A stretch of DNA of 64,000 nt from Muricea muricata (Eukaryota; Cnidaria; Anthozoa; Malacalcyonacea; Plexauridae). The DNA lies in assembly GCA_963855995.1 (NCBI GenBank), contig OY979719.1:7130001-7194000 (forward strand), written 5' to 3'. The position numbers and the translations under genes were made by a program. The notes beneath the pieces are model-generated. The model was given only the letters and a program-made list of their open reading frames with translations, did not search any database and was not told the DNA's origin. Within the stretch, counting starts at the first letter, position 1. Every line of letters starts with the position of its first letter. This document shows positions 40,771 to 53,340 of this stretch, piece by piece.

Positions 40771-43700
40771 CAAGAGGATTTAATAGTAAGAAAACCAGAT
40801 ATTACAATATACAGTGCGACTCACGATATTACTTGTATGAGATATTTGTGCCGTACGTATTCAAAATGAGCATTGCTATTCATTAAAACTTACGAACATC
40901 AAAACAAAGTTGTGAGAAGATCTTTACGATGTTGATATTTGATGTTAGTCACATGACTGAAAAAATATGGCGTTGTTCCATATTTGAGGCGGACCACGCT
41001 ATTAGTTTTAAAAATATGATAACACGACTGGACGTCGTTTTTAACTTAATTTGAGGTGGAAACGACATTCTTTAGCCAAAAACAGCATAGGTAACAACAA
41101 GAGAATGTTTTAGCTAGAAAATAAACGAACTTGGTGTCATAGTTGAAGGATTTTTCAAAGATTAGGTGGAACGGTGGAAAAGAGGAATTCTGGATTTCTA
41201 AAATGGATAAGAATGGGAGGTATTAGGTGTTTGAAGGAGAACTGTTCGTAAATTATCATGATGAACGTCTATCAACATTTTGAGAAAGTTTGCTTTGCCA
41301 TATATCTTCAAAACTAGCAATGATGGATTCCTGGTAAGCAATAATAATTCTAAAAGTACTTCCACTGGTGTCGTGGAATAAACGTTTGGCACTGGATTGA
41401 GGCAAAAAAGTGCTTGAGAGCACAACAGAAGTTTGTCCTTTTGACGGGCAGACGAAATCAGCATGATAAAGCTTGGAAAATGTATGCATGGGTTAGATTA
41501 TTTATATTCAATGATGGTGTATGTGATCAGCGAGGCTAAGAAGTCAACAAAAAAGTGGTAAAGTAAACGAGTTCTGCTGGTAACAGCGGAAATAGGGATC
41601 AGAGGTCTCTTTTGCACATTTAGGCACATATGAAGACATGTTGGTTGCTAATAATACGGATCTAAATGATCGTTCTACCACTTCTTTGGCAGGTACCTAA
41701 AACCTTTCATCAGAAGTTCCTTTTCCAGCATTAGGGAATTATCATGTTGATCTCGACTTGTCTGTCTTGTCTGTCTCGACTTGTTGTGCTCTCAAGCATT
41801 TTTTTGCCTCAATCCAGTGCCAAACGTTTATTCCACGACACCAGTGGAGGTACTTTTAGAATTATTATTGCTTACCAGGAATCCATCATTGCTAGTTGTG
41901 AAGATATATGGCAAAGCAAACTTTGTCAAAATGTTGATAGACGTTGATCATGATAATTTACGAACAGTTCTGCTTCAAACGCCTAATACCTCCCATTCTT
42001 ATCCATTTTAGAAATCCAGAATCCCTCTTTTCCACCGTTCCACGTAATCTTTGAAAAATCCTTCAACTATGACACCAAGTTCGTTTATTTTCTAGCTAAA
42101 ACATTCTCTTGTTGTTACCTATGCTGTTTTTGGTTAAAGAATGTCGTTTCCACTTCAAATTAAGTTAAAAACGACGTCCTGTCGTGTTATCATATTTTTA
42201 AAACTAATAGCGTGGTCCGCCTCAAATATGGAACAACACCATATTTTTTCAATCATGTGACTAACATCAAATATCAACATCGTAAAGACCTTCTCACAAC
42301 TTTGTTTTGATGTTCGTAAGTTTTAATGAATAGCAATGCTCATTTTGAATACGTATGGCACAAATATCTCATACAAGTAATATCGTGAGTCGCACTGTAT
42401 TTACTATCATTGCAAATTTTCTATTCCTACCCTCACCCTCACTGCGAGTGATTTGGGAAAAAATAATTGAGCCCTCTGGCTGTAAAGCTCCCTCCTTAAC
42501 GTTATTTTCATGATCAAATTTCTTTGTTGCAATTTAAGTAATGAATAAGCCCAACTCTCTTTATAATCTTCACCTTATTGAGATTAATAGAGAGTTTATA
42601 ATAGAGAGTTTATAATGATGATTATTATCATGTAGCAACTCATAAACACTATGGTAACTTACTTTAATTTTTTCTTTCTTTTTTCTTCTTCTTCAAAACC
42701 TCTTCCGTCCACTGATATATTGTACTCTGTACAAGAAACATGGAAATTCAGATTTTTAGTTCAAATTCAAAGGCGACTTCCGAGCTCGGGGCAAGTCAGA
42801 ACTCTGTTTCAACAAGTATTTACATGACTTTTAACTGCCTTTGATTTCAACTGCAAGTCTGAATTTCTTGATCTTTGCACTTCAGGCTCTGCCATTTAAT
42901 TTCGACATAAAATCTCTCATCTTTGCTACCTTGTTTCCCCGAGTACCCTTTCTAGGTTAGTACCTCTCCTTCATGCCACTTCAATATTTATTCTGTTAAC
43001 ACCCTTCTTTCTCCCACTTACCCCTCTAACAATTATTAGTTATTCATCTGACGTAGTTACTGGAGAATTATTCAGACATTTAACTTGACAATTACACTAT
43101 ATGATAACTACAGTGAAACTCAATTTTATCTACTTATTTTTAATTACGCTTCGTTGTTGACAGTCTGAGTTAAGTACCCGTATTCCGTTGATTACTGGTA
43201 TATTACAATTCCAACAAGCTTTGGCAAGCTGGAGTACCCGGAATAAACCCACGACTGAATAACTCCTCATATGGGTGTCACGAGCTTTATGTGAGGATTG
43301 AATCCAAGACCTCAGAGGTGACAGGCACTTATTCTAACGGTTGCGCCACATGAATATTAATGTCAGGGTCAAACAATCCCACAAGAGAAATTGAAATTCC
43401 CTCGCGTTGATTTGTGTTCCACTGTTATTATGTTATAAAACAATTACCACCGTAAACAATTTCCTGGGAAGATAGCGTCATCGATGTACTCGGAATCTTC
43501 GACTCGACTTTTTTAAAACGTATACGATTTTCACCTGATGCTTTCTCGCTACCGGAACATTATCAAACCACGTGAAGTCTGTCCACGGGGTTAAGTCAAA
43601 TTAGAGGTTTTACCCGTTGACTAAGCTCTGCGACCTGCCACGCCATTATAATTACTTACTCGATTAATGCTTTTTAACGTGATTTGCTTTGCTTATCTTG

Positions 43701-46700
43701 TAAACAGTTATTAAGCAACGTATTTTTTTCAAAGGATACCAAGTAAAAAGTGAATACACCAGGCACCCACCAACCAATGGCAAAACAAGATAGGTAAGAA
43801 TTGATCTCGACAGAAGTGTATCACTAGCCGTGTCCATCAAAAGATGTTAAGATGCAAACACTGTCATAATGTACGATTTTTCAAAGTCATTTACAGTCAA
43901 ATTTTCGTTTAGTTTCCAGTATTCTGAAATATTTTGTAACATTAATTTTTTTCCTTATCTTATGATGGCTGACGAGATACGAGTGAGCTTGTTACCTACT
44001 GGACCGGCGTGATATGTTACAGTATGAAGAGAGAATGTCAACCGGAAGAAACCATAAACAGTATGATGAGACGAGATCAACCGAAGCCCTGACGATCCAG
44101 AGAGAAAGTAAGTTTGTTCACTTTGTTTTGTGGTTTGCATTATCTTTGTCAGTTCACCTTTTGTTTCAAGAAAAATTGACATCTCTATCTAACGTTACCA
44201 GCGTCGGCAGTGCCAGTCAAAAGCACACAAAAACATAGGATATTTCACTTCTTTCGGGACGTTGGTAGTCATATGTGATACGTAAGACCACAACCAAACA
44301 ACAAGTAGATACTCAAAATGTTTCCAATGAATATGGTGTTGAAAATAGACACGAAGATATAATTTTGCGCCCTGTTTGTGACGTAACATGCATATTAAAA
44401 ATAAACCATGATGGCGGATGGCCTATGAATAATGATTTCAAATCCAAATATCTCGAGAAGTAAGAAGCCCATTTATTAAGTGCATCATAGTTTTCCAGAT
44501 AATCCTAAAATTGATGTTCTTTCGAAATTCATTGATAATCTTTTTAGCAATCCTAATTTTTTAAATACATCCACCTTACATTTGTCGATATTCTCTTGAT
44601 GGAAATATTTTTGCTTTTGAAAAAGGACGTCAAATGTGGTAAAAAAGCAAGCAACTACAGAATGCACCATCAAATGACCAGCTAGGTAAGTCGATGGTAC
44701 AAATATTTAGTCAGAAATTAAGGGTGATTCTAAGCCAACCATGTTACTCGTTGAGGTTGTCGTTTCCCTTTTGTAAGTCAAAAAAGTAATTTTTCCTACT
44801 TGTTAAAACACGAGTACGAGTGCTTTTTCAGGCCTGTTTTAGACACGTCGCATTTCAGTCGCGTCGACGCGACAGAAATGCGACGCATAGGGCAGGCCTC
44901 AGATATAAAGCATGAATACCAAGATTTCAAAAGGTTCAAAATAATTCTATTTTCGTTTATAATAACTTCATTTTATACCCATCTTGTCAGTTTGTTTACG
45001 AAAGAACTTTCAATATAGATGTTGTGTCGAGGCAAAAGTTTTGTGAAAATCTACGTGTGTTTTATCCCATATAAAGACTATGATTTCCTTTGTGCTTTGC
45101 TCATGAATTATTGATGATTTTGAAGTGTTTTAGGCATTCAAATTATTTCAATTTTCTAAAATCTATTCAGAACGCTTAATATTGAAGGTAAAATGTTGAT
45201 ACTTGTTACACATTTTCTTAACATGTTTAGTTAGTGCTTGACACTTTAGCATTGTGTATAATTGGTTGTTTCTGACAAATTTCCTCCACTGGGCCAAAAA
45301 AGTAAATTAAGGTTAAATACAAACCTAAAATCACCAGGCTTTGTCATTGGACTTTTAAAACAAAAGATATCATTGTTTGTGATTCGTTCTTCAGAAAACC
45401 AATTTCTATAGTTCAGCTTTTCATTGTTATACCTAAACTAGCGGCAGCAATAATTTTGTTACATGAAAAACGCTTTTAAAGTGGACAAATAGCTATAAAG
45501 GGAAATGGCAATCTTAATTAAAACATCGCATAGTTCATGAACAGACAGATGTAACTTGTGTAGTAGACTTGTGGTAGACTTCTCCCAAGTCTCCTAAGAA
45601 TCTACCAAGATTGGATGTCTTCATTTGGATATAAAAGTATCGTTATGGTTTGTGAACTTCTAAAGTTCTTGATTTTCAGTTGATGCAAAAACGAGGAAAT
45701 TGCTTAGGAAAATAGTACTTTATGACAACTATGGTCGTTGAAGTTTATTGTTCGCCCAAACATGGGAATTTTTATCTGGAGTTATCGTTCCAGTACTTAT
45801 TGAGTTTGTTAGCTAGTGTAAGTAGAAATTAATAATCCATGAACTAATTATCCAATCTCGAGTGGCAAATAAGACACGTGCATGCCTCTATACTGCTAGA
45901 GTACAGTAATTATGCAGTAACTGCTTCACCTAGCGTCCTCGATATATACATTACATGAAGTATCATAGTAACTAGGCAACCGCGATCTTTGCGTTTAGTT
46001 CGCACACCCCAATACTTCACAGAAGCCTACATATAACAAGCGTCTGGGTACATACAGAATTTTCAATATAGGTTTTTTATAAGCCGAGAAAATCAAGGCA
46101 AACTTTTTGTGAAAATCTACGTGTGCTTATCACACATAAAGAGTTCTTCACGCCTATGATTACCTTTATTGTTGAACAATTTCGATGAAAAATCTGCATA
46201 TAGCCTGCGAAGCAGGCGTTTGCGGGCGGGGAGGGGCCAAATAAACGCCTGCCGCCGTACCATTGAGAAAATAAAAATGCGTTTGCCAGCGAACGCAGCC
46301 TTCTGATTGTTCAACTATAATTAATACTCTCCCTACTTCCGGTAACGCGATCTTTTGGCTGTTGGTTTATCACGATATTGTGTTTCTAAAGCCGTATCGC
46401 TGCTGTTTACATTCACTGATTTTTTAATCAGTGTAAACAGTTGTCCTAAATTTCGTGTTTTCCCACCGCAAGGATTACAAAGTCTTTCCGAATATAACTT
46501 TGGGTCGCGAACTAATTCGATATTTACTCCAGCACAGATATCAGATAACCGAGACCCTTCACATCCTGCTCGTTTGGAACACTTAAAAAGATTCTCTGTT
46601 GAGATCCTACCACAAGTTGTTCCATACTTTGTTTTTAAGGAACACTTACATACTCTACAGTTATCGTTTGGAAACGCCTTGGGCGTGGAGTAAGTTAACA

Positions 46701-47089
46701 ATATTCGACTTCTAAAATTTTACTAATAAATAGCACTCTTTAGTACATTGCTACAATGTTTATCTCAGAAGGGAAGAATCGCTTCCGGTTTATTTTTAAA
46801 TCGAATGTGATTGGTTAAAGAGTTAATTAGATACAAATCAATTAATGGGGTGTTATTTTTTTCTCAGTGGCATGGCGGCAGGCGTTCCCTCCGCCTAGCT
46901 CCCAACCCCGCCCCAAAACGCCTGCTCTGCAGGCTAGCTACATGAATACACGATGTCTCTGCTAAATTAAATTTTGTCATTTAATTGTAATTATTATCTA
47001 ACGGATACGATTCTTTCATTCCCATAGGTGATGGGTGTGAAGAAATGCAAGAGAAAAAGGTCAGAATTGACGATCTCAGAAGACAATGA
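40533..47089 (+). CDS. Candidate four-exon gene for a 95-aa hydrophilic protein
   Basis: Exons 40533-40587, 40700-40785, 44023-44107 and 47028-47089 have GT/AG borders and phases (1, 0, 1) that agree throughout, giving 95 codons plus TGA. Exon 1 reads MSRSKSNTVDTIKTEPLQ, in which IKTE fits the SUMO-attachment consensus. Exon 2 is acidic (IVMEEDTVRKEFQEDLI). Exon 3 is YEERMSTGRNHKQYDETRST... and exon 4 ends KKVRIDDLRRQ. There is no known domain, signal or membrane segment. The peptide composition suggests a nuclear, disordered regulator, which is inference. The mariner-type foldback lies in intron 2 and a MULE-like element in intron 3. Independent support comes from a decayed inverted copy of exons 1-2 that keeps DTIKTE. 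Confidence 0.4.
40812..42397. mobile_element. 1.6-kb Tc1/mariner-type foldback element
   Basis: The arms are about 630 bases, CAGTGCGACTCACGATATTA at the left and the exact inverse at the right, with TA outside both ends. The spacer is about 240 bases. Arms this long with TA duplication suit a mariner-type non-autonomous foldback. The open frames on either strand mirror each other and are not genes. Confidence 0.85.
42398..43204. other. Noncoding intron 2 sequence
   Basis: Nothing is recognised. The segment 42540-42620 (AATAAGCCCAACTCTCT) is similar in inverse to 36880-36965. Confidence 0.4.
43205..43352 (-). mobile_element. tRNA-derived SINE
   Basis: On the minus strand, TGGCGCAACCGTTAGAATAAG resembles a tRNA A box and GGATTCAATCC a B box, 40 bases apart. 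GTGGGTTTATTCCGGGTACTC follows, a well-known SINE tail motif. The tRNA part is degraded, so it is not a functional tRNA. Confidence 0.65.
43353..44022. other. Noncoding intron 2 remainder
   Basis: AT-rich; no gene or repeat is recognised. Confidence 0.4.
44108..46199. other. Noncoding intron 3, first part
   Basis: The short open frames at 44195-45018 have no composition or splice support. The phrases GTGAAAATCTACGTGTG and TATAAAGA occur at about 45040 and again at about 46110, a short direct duplication. Confidence 0.4.
46200..46934. mobile_element. MULE-like element with TAGCCTGC ends
   Basis: The left end TAGCCTGCGAAGCAGGCG and the right end (inverse) TAGCCTGCAGAGCAGGCG match the MITE at 6800-6930. 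Both have G-rich inner ends (GCGGGCGGGGAGGGG). A clear target duplication was not found. It carries a 122-aa ORF on the minus strand. Confidence 0.7.
46333..46701 (-). CDS. Cys-rich ZAD-like protein inside the MULE-like element
   Basis: A 122-residue ORF with ATG at 46701. CRVCKCSLKTKYGTTCGRI is followed by ENLFKCSKRAGCEGSRLSDI, then ERLCNPCGGKTRNLGQLFTL and a basic tail (KPTAKRSRYRK). A first CxxC, a second CxxC 60-70 residues later and the I...F spacing resemble the zinc-finger associated domain (ZAD), a dimerisation module. The protein is carried between inverted repeats, so it may be element-encoded, captured from the host, or recently decayed. No transposase is present. Identification is tentative. 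Confidence 0.45.
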   Translation of the reverse strand: MLTYSTPKAFPNDNCRVCKCSLKTKYGTTCGRISTENLFKCSKRAGCEGSRLSDICAGVNIELVRDPKLYSERLCNPCGGKTRNLGQLFTLIKKSVNVNSSDTALETQYRDKPTAKRSRYRK

Positions 47090-49187
47090 CCAAAAAATAA
47101 CAATTCACAAGAATAAGACGACGCGACTTTGTAATAGCAAAGTAGTGGTAATTTACAAGTTAGTAGAAAACAAGATACTTATTATTTAGAAATCAAAGAG
47201 GATTTAAGTAAATTTTATTCTTTCTCGTTGAATAAAATCGTTGTTCCTCTCGTTAAGGAAAAAAGAAAAAAAAAATTAAAACGACGAAGAAATAAGACTT
47301 GACATTTTTTGCCAATTCCCAAGTGAATATACTATCTCATTGTTTCTTACTTAATCTCATTGATACATATAAAAAAAACAGTGCATAAGTTAAATTTTTG
47401 AACATTATAAATTTCCAAGGGAATATACAACATGCTTTGTTTTCATGATAATATTAAATTGACATTCCAATGAGAATCCTCTTTGATTAGAAATATGATA
47501 AGTATCTTCATGCTTTGTGGTTTGTTTTGGTAAACATAAACAATGGAAAATCAAGCCATTGTTTTTTACACTAAAGCAAATTACGTAAGTGGTTTGAGAG
47601 CAGCTGCAACGTACCATGTCAATGAAGGCGTTTTGGTTAAATAAGTATGAGAATTGCGGTAAAATTTTAAAATATTTCGATGTTTTTGAACTATATCATT
47701 AAAAATTTACATTATATACGAGTCTTCACGAAAAACTATTATACCAGTTCTGCTTTAGGTTTTAAAATTTTTTTATCTTCGCATAATTCTCATGCTTATT
47801 TGACCCAGCCTTCAACTTTGGTAAGTATCAGGTTTGAATTTAGTTATTCGGACCACTAAACACAACGAAAAGCCCATGCCCATTCAGCTAAGGTTTTACG
47901 TTTGAAAACACAATCAAATACTCAGTTTAAGTGGGGTTAAGTAGCTAGAGATAAAGTAATTTACCCTTTTATTTTGATTTTTTGTTTATAACGTAATTTA
48001 ATAGCTAAATGAATGGACTGTGAGGGTGTGAGCCGCGTGTAAGTTGCATGGGGTTAGGCTTATTAAAGAATCAAAATTTTTGAAAGTATGCTTAAAAAAT
48101 TTTAACAAATTTACTAACAAAACTGCCAGGAGTAAGTTCTCAACATTTGACTGCGGTAGCATTATTACTGTGTGCTGTGGTAAATACCAGGGTCAAAATG
48201 CGGTTTAAATTTTTTATTTATGTAAATTAAAGAGTGAAGTGAAGTTTTCAGCTCACCTGTTTGTCAGTTCGACCTTTCTGTTTACGTTTAGCCTAAAATA
48301 TGCGAACAAATTACATTTAAAAGGCATACTTTACCAAAATTTTATTTCTTTTAATTTTCGGATTTGAATGGCAGTCGGGGTGGGGGTGGTGCATGCGGGT
48401 TTATCAGCTGTGAGTGACTGTGCGATGGCGAGGAAAGTGAGAGCGACGAATGGAATGCAGGAGCTTAGGACCGAGGAAGACAGCTTAGAACTGAGGCAGG
48501 TAGGCAGTTGGTAGGATCAGCGGGGGGCACTTGTTATTTTGGCCTTGGGATTCAAATTTGCATGCTAAGTAAAAGTCACTAACGTCTGTTGTTTTAATTT
48601 GGTAGGTATGCGCGGCTGCTCTCTGGAGTTGATCAATTTTGCAATTTGCATTAGCATTTGCAAGCCTGATCTTCTCTTCGCCCCGCTACCCCAGCTAGCT
48701 CTCCGAGTGCTACTTCCACCGTAAGTAAGTCGAAGTACTTGTATTATATGTATGAGTACTTCTACTTAGGTGGAATTAGCACTTGGTGAGCTGGCTGGGG
48801 TAGGGGGATTATTTTTTTATTCAATTTCTCAATTCCCATGGGAATTAAATTTTTAATTAAAAAGGGTTAGATGTAAATTTTGTAAACAATTTATTGAAAA
48901 GAATTTGTAAAATTACAATTTGAATAACAATAAAAAGAGATTAACTACTACACATTGTGCTCATTCAAATAACAATAGAAGAAAACAGGACACGGCAGAA
49001 ACTAGAGAACAATTGTCATTGCGCTTTACACAAACAAGTGAATTAACACTGGTGAGTAAACACAAGTGAAAACGCAATGTAAAAAAACGTGGTCTTTTGA
49101 AGATAAATGTTTATACTTCAAAATATAAATAATCATGAAACAACTGGAAGTGACAAATTTTTCCAATTTGACATTTGACAGAGAAGT
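47090..49187. other. Gene-poor AT-rich stretch
   Basis: There are no supported genes; the short ORFs lack splice context. 48640-48790 contains the palindrome-like phrases CCCCAGCTAGCTC and GAGCTGGCTGGGG, a likely old MITE. Confidence 0.4.
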
Positions 49188-49315
49188 CGTCTGAAGCCCG
49201 TTTTCTACTTCAACCGTATCGTAGCGAAACGTGGCGTATTCTATTGTGTCCATATAGTTTAATACAAAACAATGAAACACGCTACGATACGATAGAAAAG
49301 GAAAACAGGCTTTAC
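49188..49315. mobile_element. Small foldback MITE
   Basis: AAGCCCGTTTTCTACTTC ... CGTATCGTAGCG pairs with CGCTACGATACG ... GAAAACAGGCTT. The length is about 130 bases. No target duplication was resolved. Confidence 0.55.
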
Positions 49316-49834
49316 ATACAACACCGAGTTGTTTCACAATTACAAAGAAAACATATGGCTCATGCAATTCAATTTGTTGAAGAGACGTTTTTAATCACAG
49401 TTTTAATTTTTTTTCAAATTTCTTCCGGTAAGTGGACAGTAGCATCAAACAGGTCCAATTAGAAACGTTTCTCAGAGTTAGTGATTTTTTATTATCGAAG
49501 AGGCACACGAGGTCGTTTCCGAGCGTTTTCACGGCACTCAAAATGAAAACGATATGAACTATGAAAATCTCATCAAAGAAAAACTGAAGGGGCTCGGTAC
49601 TTCTACGGTCAGATCCTCCATTCAATGGAACAACATTGATATGGACAATAGAAAACTCATTGGCTAGCTTTAAATACATTCTATACAAGTCATTTTTAGA
49701 TGATCAGAAAGCCACTATGATTATGAGATTGAAACTATTTTTTAATTTTAAGTTAAGAGACTTTTAAAATATTTCGGAAAGAAAACGCACGAAAACGACA
49801 CCATGTGCACCTATCCTGTTAATATTCCTTGTGG

Positions 49835-49905
49835 GAAGAAACCGGAGTAGCCGGAGAATACTCACGACTTGACTGATGTTTACGTAATGCAAGACTCAGA
49901 GGTAA
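49835..49905 (+). mobile_element. SINE tail relic
   Basis: GGAAGAAACCGGAGTAGCCGG then ACTCACGACT corresponds to the inverse of the tail of the SINE at 43205-43352, followed by weakly matching head sequence (AAGACTCAGAGG). It is strongly decayed. Confidence 0.45.
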
Positions 49906-52900
49906 ACATGTTTTTTATCAGTCACACAAAAAACTCTGCCAAATTTCGAAAAATCGCGAAGAAACGGGTGGAAATTTCAACTTTCAGAGCCACATGGTTT
50001 CTAAGGGTGATTTTACCCTGACAATGTTGAATTAATAAAAATTGTTTTAATTCTTCTTAAACAAAAATCCAAGAACTCAAATCCAATAAGTCCATATATC
50101 GTATAGGACATTGTATAGAGCTTATACAATTCTTTCAAATTTTCTCAAACAGACATCACATTTCTTCGGGTGTGCGTGAGCACAGAAGCTTTCTGCGCTA
50201 ATTATGAAAATTTTGTCGAGATAGCTTTGAAATTGTGCTTTTGAAATAGTGCTTTCAATTGATATACATAATTTTGTTTTATTAGTCGAAATGCATAATT
50301 TCAACGCAGAAGAATTATAAATAAACCAGTAATTTACAAAAAAACCAGTAGAAAAAAACGCTTAGGGTGTCTCGTCACTTATGCTACTCAATAGCGGAGT
50401 TTTTCAGGACTTGTTGCATATTCCAAAATGTATATAAATTTTAATACAATAGAAAGAAATTGGGTAAAATCGCTTCATTTTGTCACATTTTAATTTTAAC
50501 ATTGAACGAAACTAAACGAAAATGTTGAAACCATATGAGACTGTTCTTGCACTGAAAAAATGTGATTTAGTCAATTTAGCAAGGTATCATTGTCAGGATA
50601 AAAACAAAGTTCTTTGAAGCATAAACTTATCTTCACTTACTTGTTCAAAAGACCATATTCAATAGCCATGTGAACCTGTTTTCTTATATCATTACTATTG
50701 TACTAGTGTTACAAAGTGGAACTATTTAAAATGTAATTGAACTGAAGGAAAGGGAATAAAGGACATATAAAATAATCAAATATTTGAACTGCCAAACACA
50801 AATTCACCAGAACCAGACAGCACAAAAAGTTCAAGAGAGATAACTAAAAGATTAAATTTTAAAATATTTTAAACAAAAATGCTATTGAATCAAAGTATGG
50901 AAGTAATTTATGCTACTTTATTGTATCTATTGGCAGAAAAGTTTAATTGTCATTCATTAATACAAAATAGAAGATATTCATGCAAACACCCAATTTATTT
51001 GACAGGAATATGAAATTAACCAATACCAACAAAGCACTTAACTTCATATATAACTAATTAAAGTCTGTGTAATATGAAGAACTCTGAGACAGATTTTACT
51101 GTATCTGGAGAATCAACGCTTTTACGCTTGCAATAAAATGTATTTTCATCTGATTAGACTTCCAAACTGATTGCTTAGAATGTGTGTAAATCTGACATAA
51201 AAGTTATTTTAAATTTTTTATTTGTTCAAGTACTGTAACAACAAGTGTTTAAAAAAATTGAAAAGTGGTTGCCCTTTGGGGCAAGTAGCACCAAAAATGT
51301 AGTTGCCTAAGGACATTTCTCACAAGCCCACATTACACTGGATATTTTTTTTAAAATAAAGAATTTACAAAGCAAAACAGCAAAACCAGTGTTTAGGTGA
51401 TCAAAACACAAAAATCTTGGTTGCCCAATGGGACATTAGTTTTACCAAAAGAATTTATGGTGTCTAGTTGTGATTTTCGTTTTCAATGTGCAATAAATAG
51501 TTTTTTATTTTTAATATTTCACACTTCCCACTAATATGTTCCAGTGCTTCAGTTTGTCTCAATTCCAAACATGTTCCACTTTGTGCACAATGAAGTAAAA
51601 AGAGCATGCTAGCTTATTTTGACCTTAAGTAGTTCATCTTAAGTTTAAAAAGTTTGATGAAAAAATCACAAAGTTCATTCCAAAGATACAGTGTTACAAA
51701 ACAACAAAGATTTAGGTTTTTTAAACATTTAGGGCTTGTACACTTCTGGAATTGTTACAAAATATATTCAAATCATGCTCCCATAACATTCGGGACTATG
51801 TGATTTTCAAATGAACCTTTTAAACTTTTAAATGAACACTTAAATTCAACTTAAATAAAAGAAGACTGAGATGGTATACCAGGAAACAAATTAAAATTTT
51901 CTAAAATGATTTTTTCATAAAGCATAAGATACATATGTTTGAAATGAAGAAAAATGCTAATCGTTGTTTTTTTAATCTTAAGATAGAAATCTGTTTCACC
52001 TGGTTGGAAATCAAGCAATGAAATTGCTTGAAATTTTAGCATGGTAATGAATGTCTTTTCTGTTTCTGATAAAACCACCTCATTCTCCTTATTATTGTTA
52101 GTATTTAATAATACAAAGCCAAATAATGACAAAATTGTTTGTATATGATTGATTTTTTTGCCAAAACAGAGATATTGATAGAATTCATGCTTTTGGAGCC
52201 AATTTTTGAAAATAAACTATTGCTGTGAGCAAAAATAATTACTGGTAACTATGCTGTATAAAATATTACACTAAAAAGAAATTTACTTGAACCAAAACAA
52301 AATTATAACTTTTGTAAACACAGTTCATCATTATTTGACTTTTTCTGAGATAAAAATGCTTTGAGTACATGAGACGTTTCCTGATAAATGGCTGCGCAAA
52401 ATGATTAAATTGGGTGGGTATGAAACTGCAATTTCTAAAATTATACTGTCCCAATTGTTGTACAATGACGAAAAAATGTTGACAATAAAATCCAACGTTG
52501 TCTTTTTTAAAGTAAATAAAGTAACTATATTTTTTGAAAAACAGCAAAAACACAGCCACTTATTATGGAAAATCATACAGAGTATTAAAAGCATTTCAAT
52601 TAGAAATAAAACATCAAAATATTGAAACCTTCTGTGTGCATTTCATCAACAGCATTCCTTTTTCACAATTAATCAGCCTTCACCCATTCACATTGACTAC
52701 CAGTAATCAAACAATCTTAGAACTTTCTACATCTAAAAAGGATTTAAAGTTTAAATTCTAAAAAATAATATAAAACAAGCAAGCAACTTAAAAGTTGATC
52801 GGACATGCCTGGATTTCATCCCTTAAGGGGAGTATATATTCAGTTATACATTCAAATGATCCCATTTATAGAGGGGTTGTGTGATACGACCTTCAACAAA

Positions 52901-53039
52901 GTCCTGAGCAATGTCACAGAATAATGATTAGTAGCAATGTGCATGGGAACATGCAATGATTAACAAAATGGGTTTATACAAGAATTATACAGGATACTTT
53001 CAGTTCATTCACAATTCTGCATTTATTTTTCATACATAG
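49906..53039. other. Gene-poor AT-rich stretch
   Basis: No gene, SINE or clear MITE is recognised. Several short open frames (51851-52761) are AT-driven and mutually overlapping on both strands. Confidence 0.45.
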
Positions 53040-53340
53040 GGAGTGAGGACTTGTTTCTTACCACACCCCTCGAATTTATCTTATTCACAAACCCCCTCAG
53101 AATTTCTTGGGAATTTCGATGATTTCATCGATCCTCTCTTGCATTTTTGCCATTTTATCACCCCTCCTCATGGAATTTCTATCATTTTATAGATCCACCA
53201 CTGGATTTTTACCTCTTTATCACCCCCTCCCCTTGGATTTCTAAGGAGTTTTTATTACTTCTACAGTCTACCCCTGGATTTTTGTATTTCAACACCACCT
53301 ACCTTGGATTTTCCAAGGTCCTCACCCCCTATGTATGGAA
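53040..53340. repeat. Degenerate minisatellite, CCCCT.TGGATTTCT-like units
   Basis: Units of about 30-35 bases (for example TTTATCACCCCTCC then TGGATTTCTAAGG) recur about nine times with drift. The open frame across it (53147-53395) is a by-product of the repeat. Confidence 0.55.

Noticed and set aside
36017..42011. Several 70-100 aa ORFs in the foldback copies
   Set aside because: The same frames occur on opposite strands in both arms of the repeat, so they are by-products of inverted duplication.
43205..43352. tRNA gene
   Set aside because: The A and B boxes are degraded, there is no acceptor stem pairing, and a SINE tail follows.
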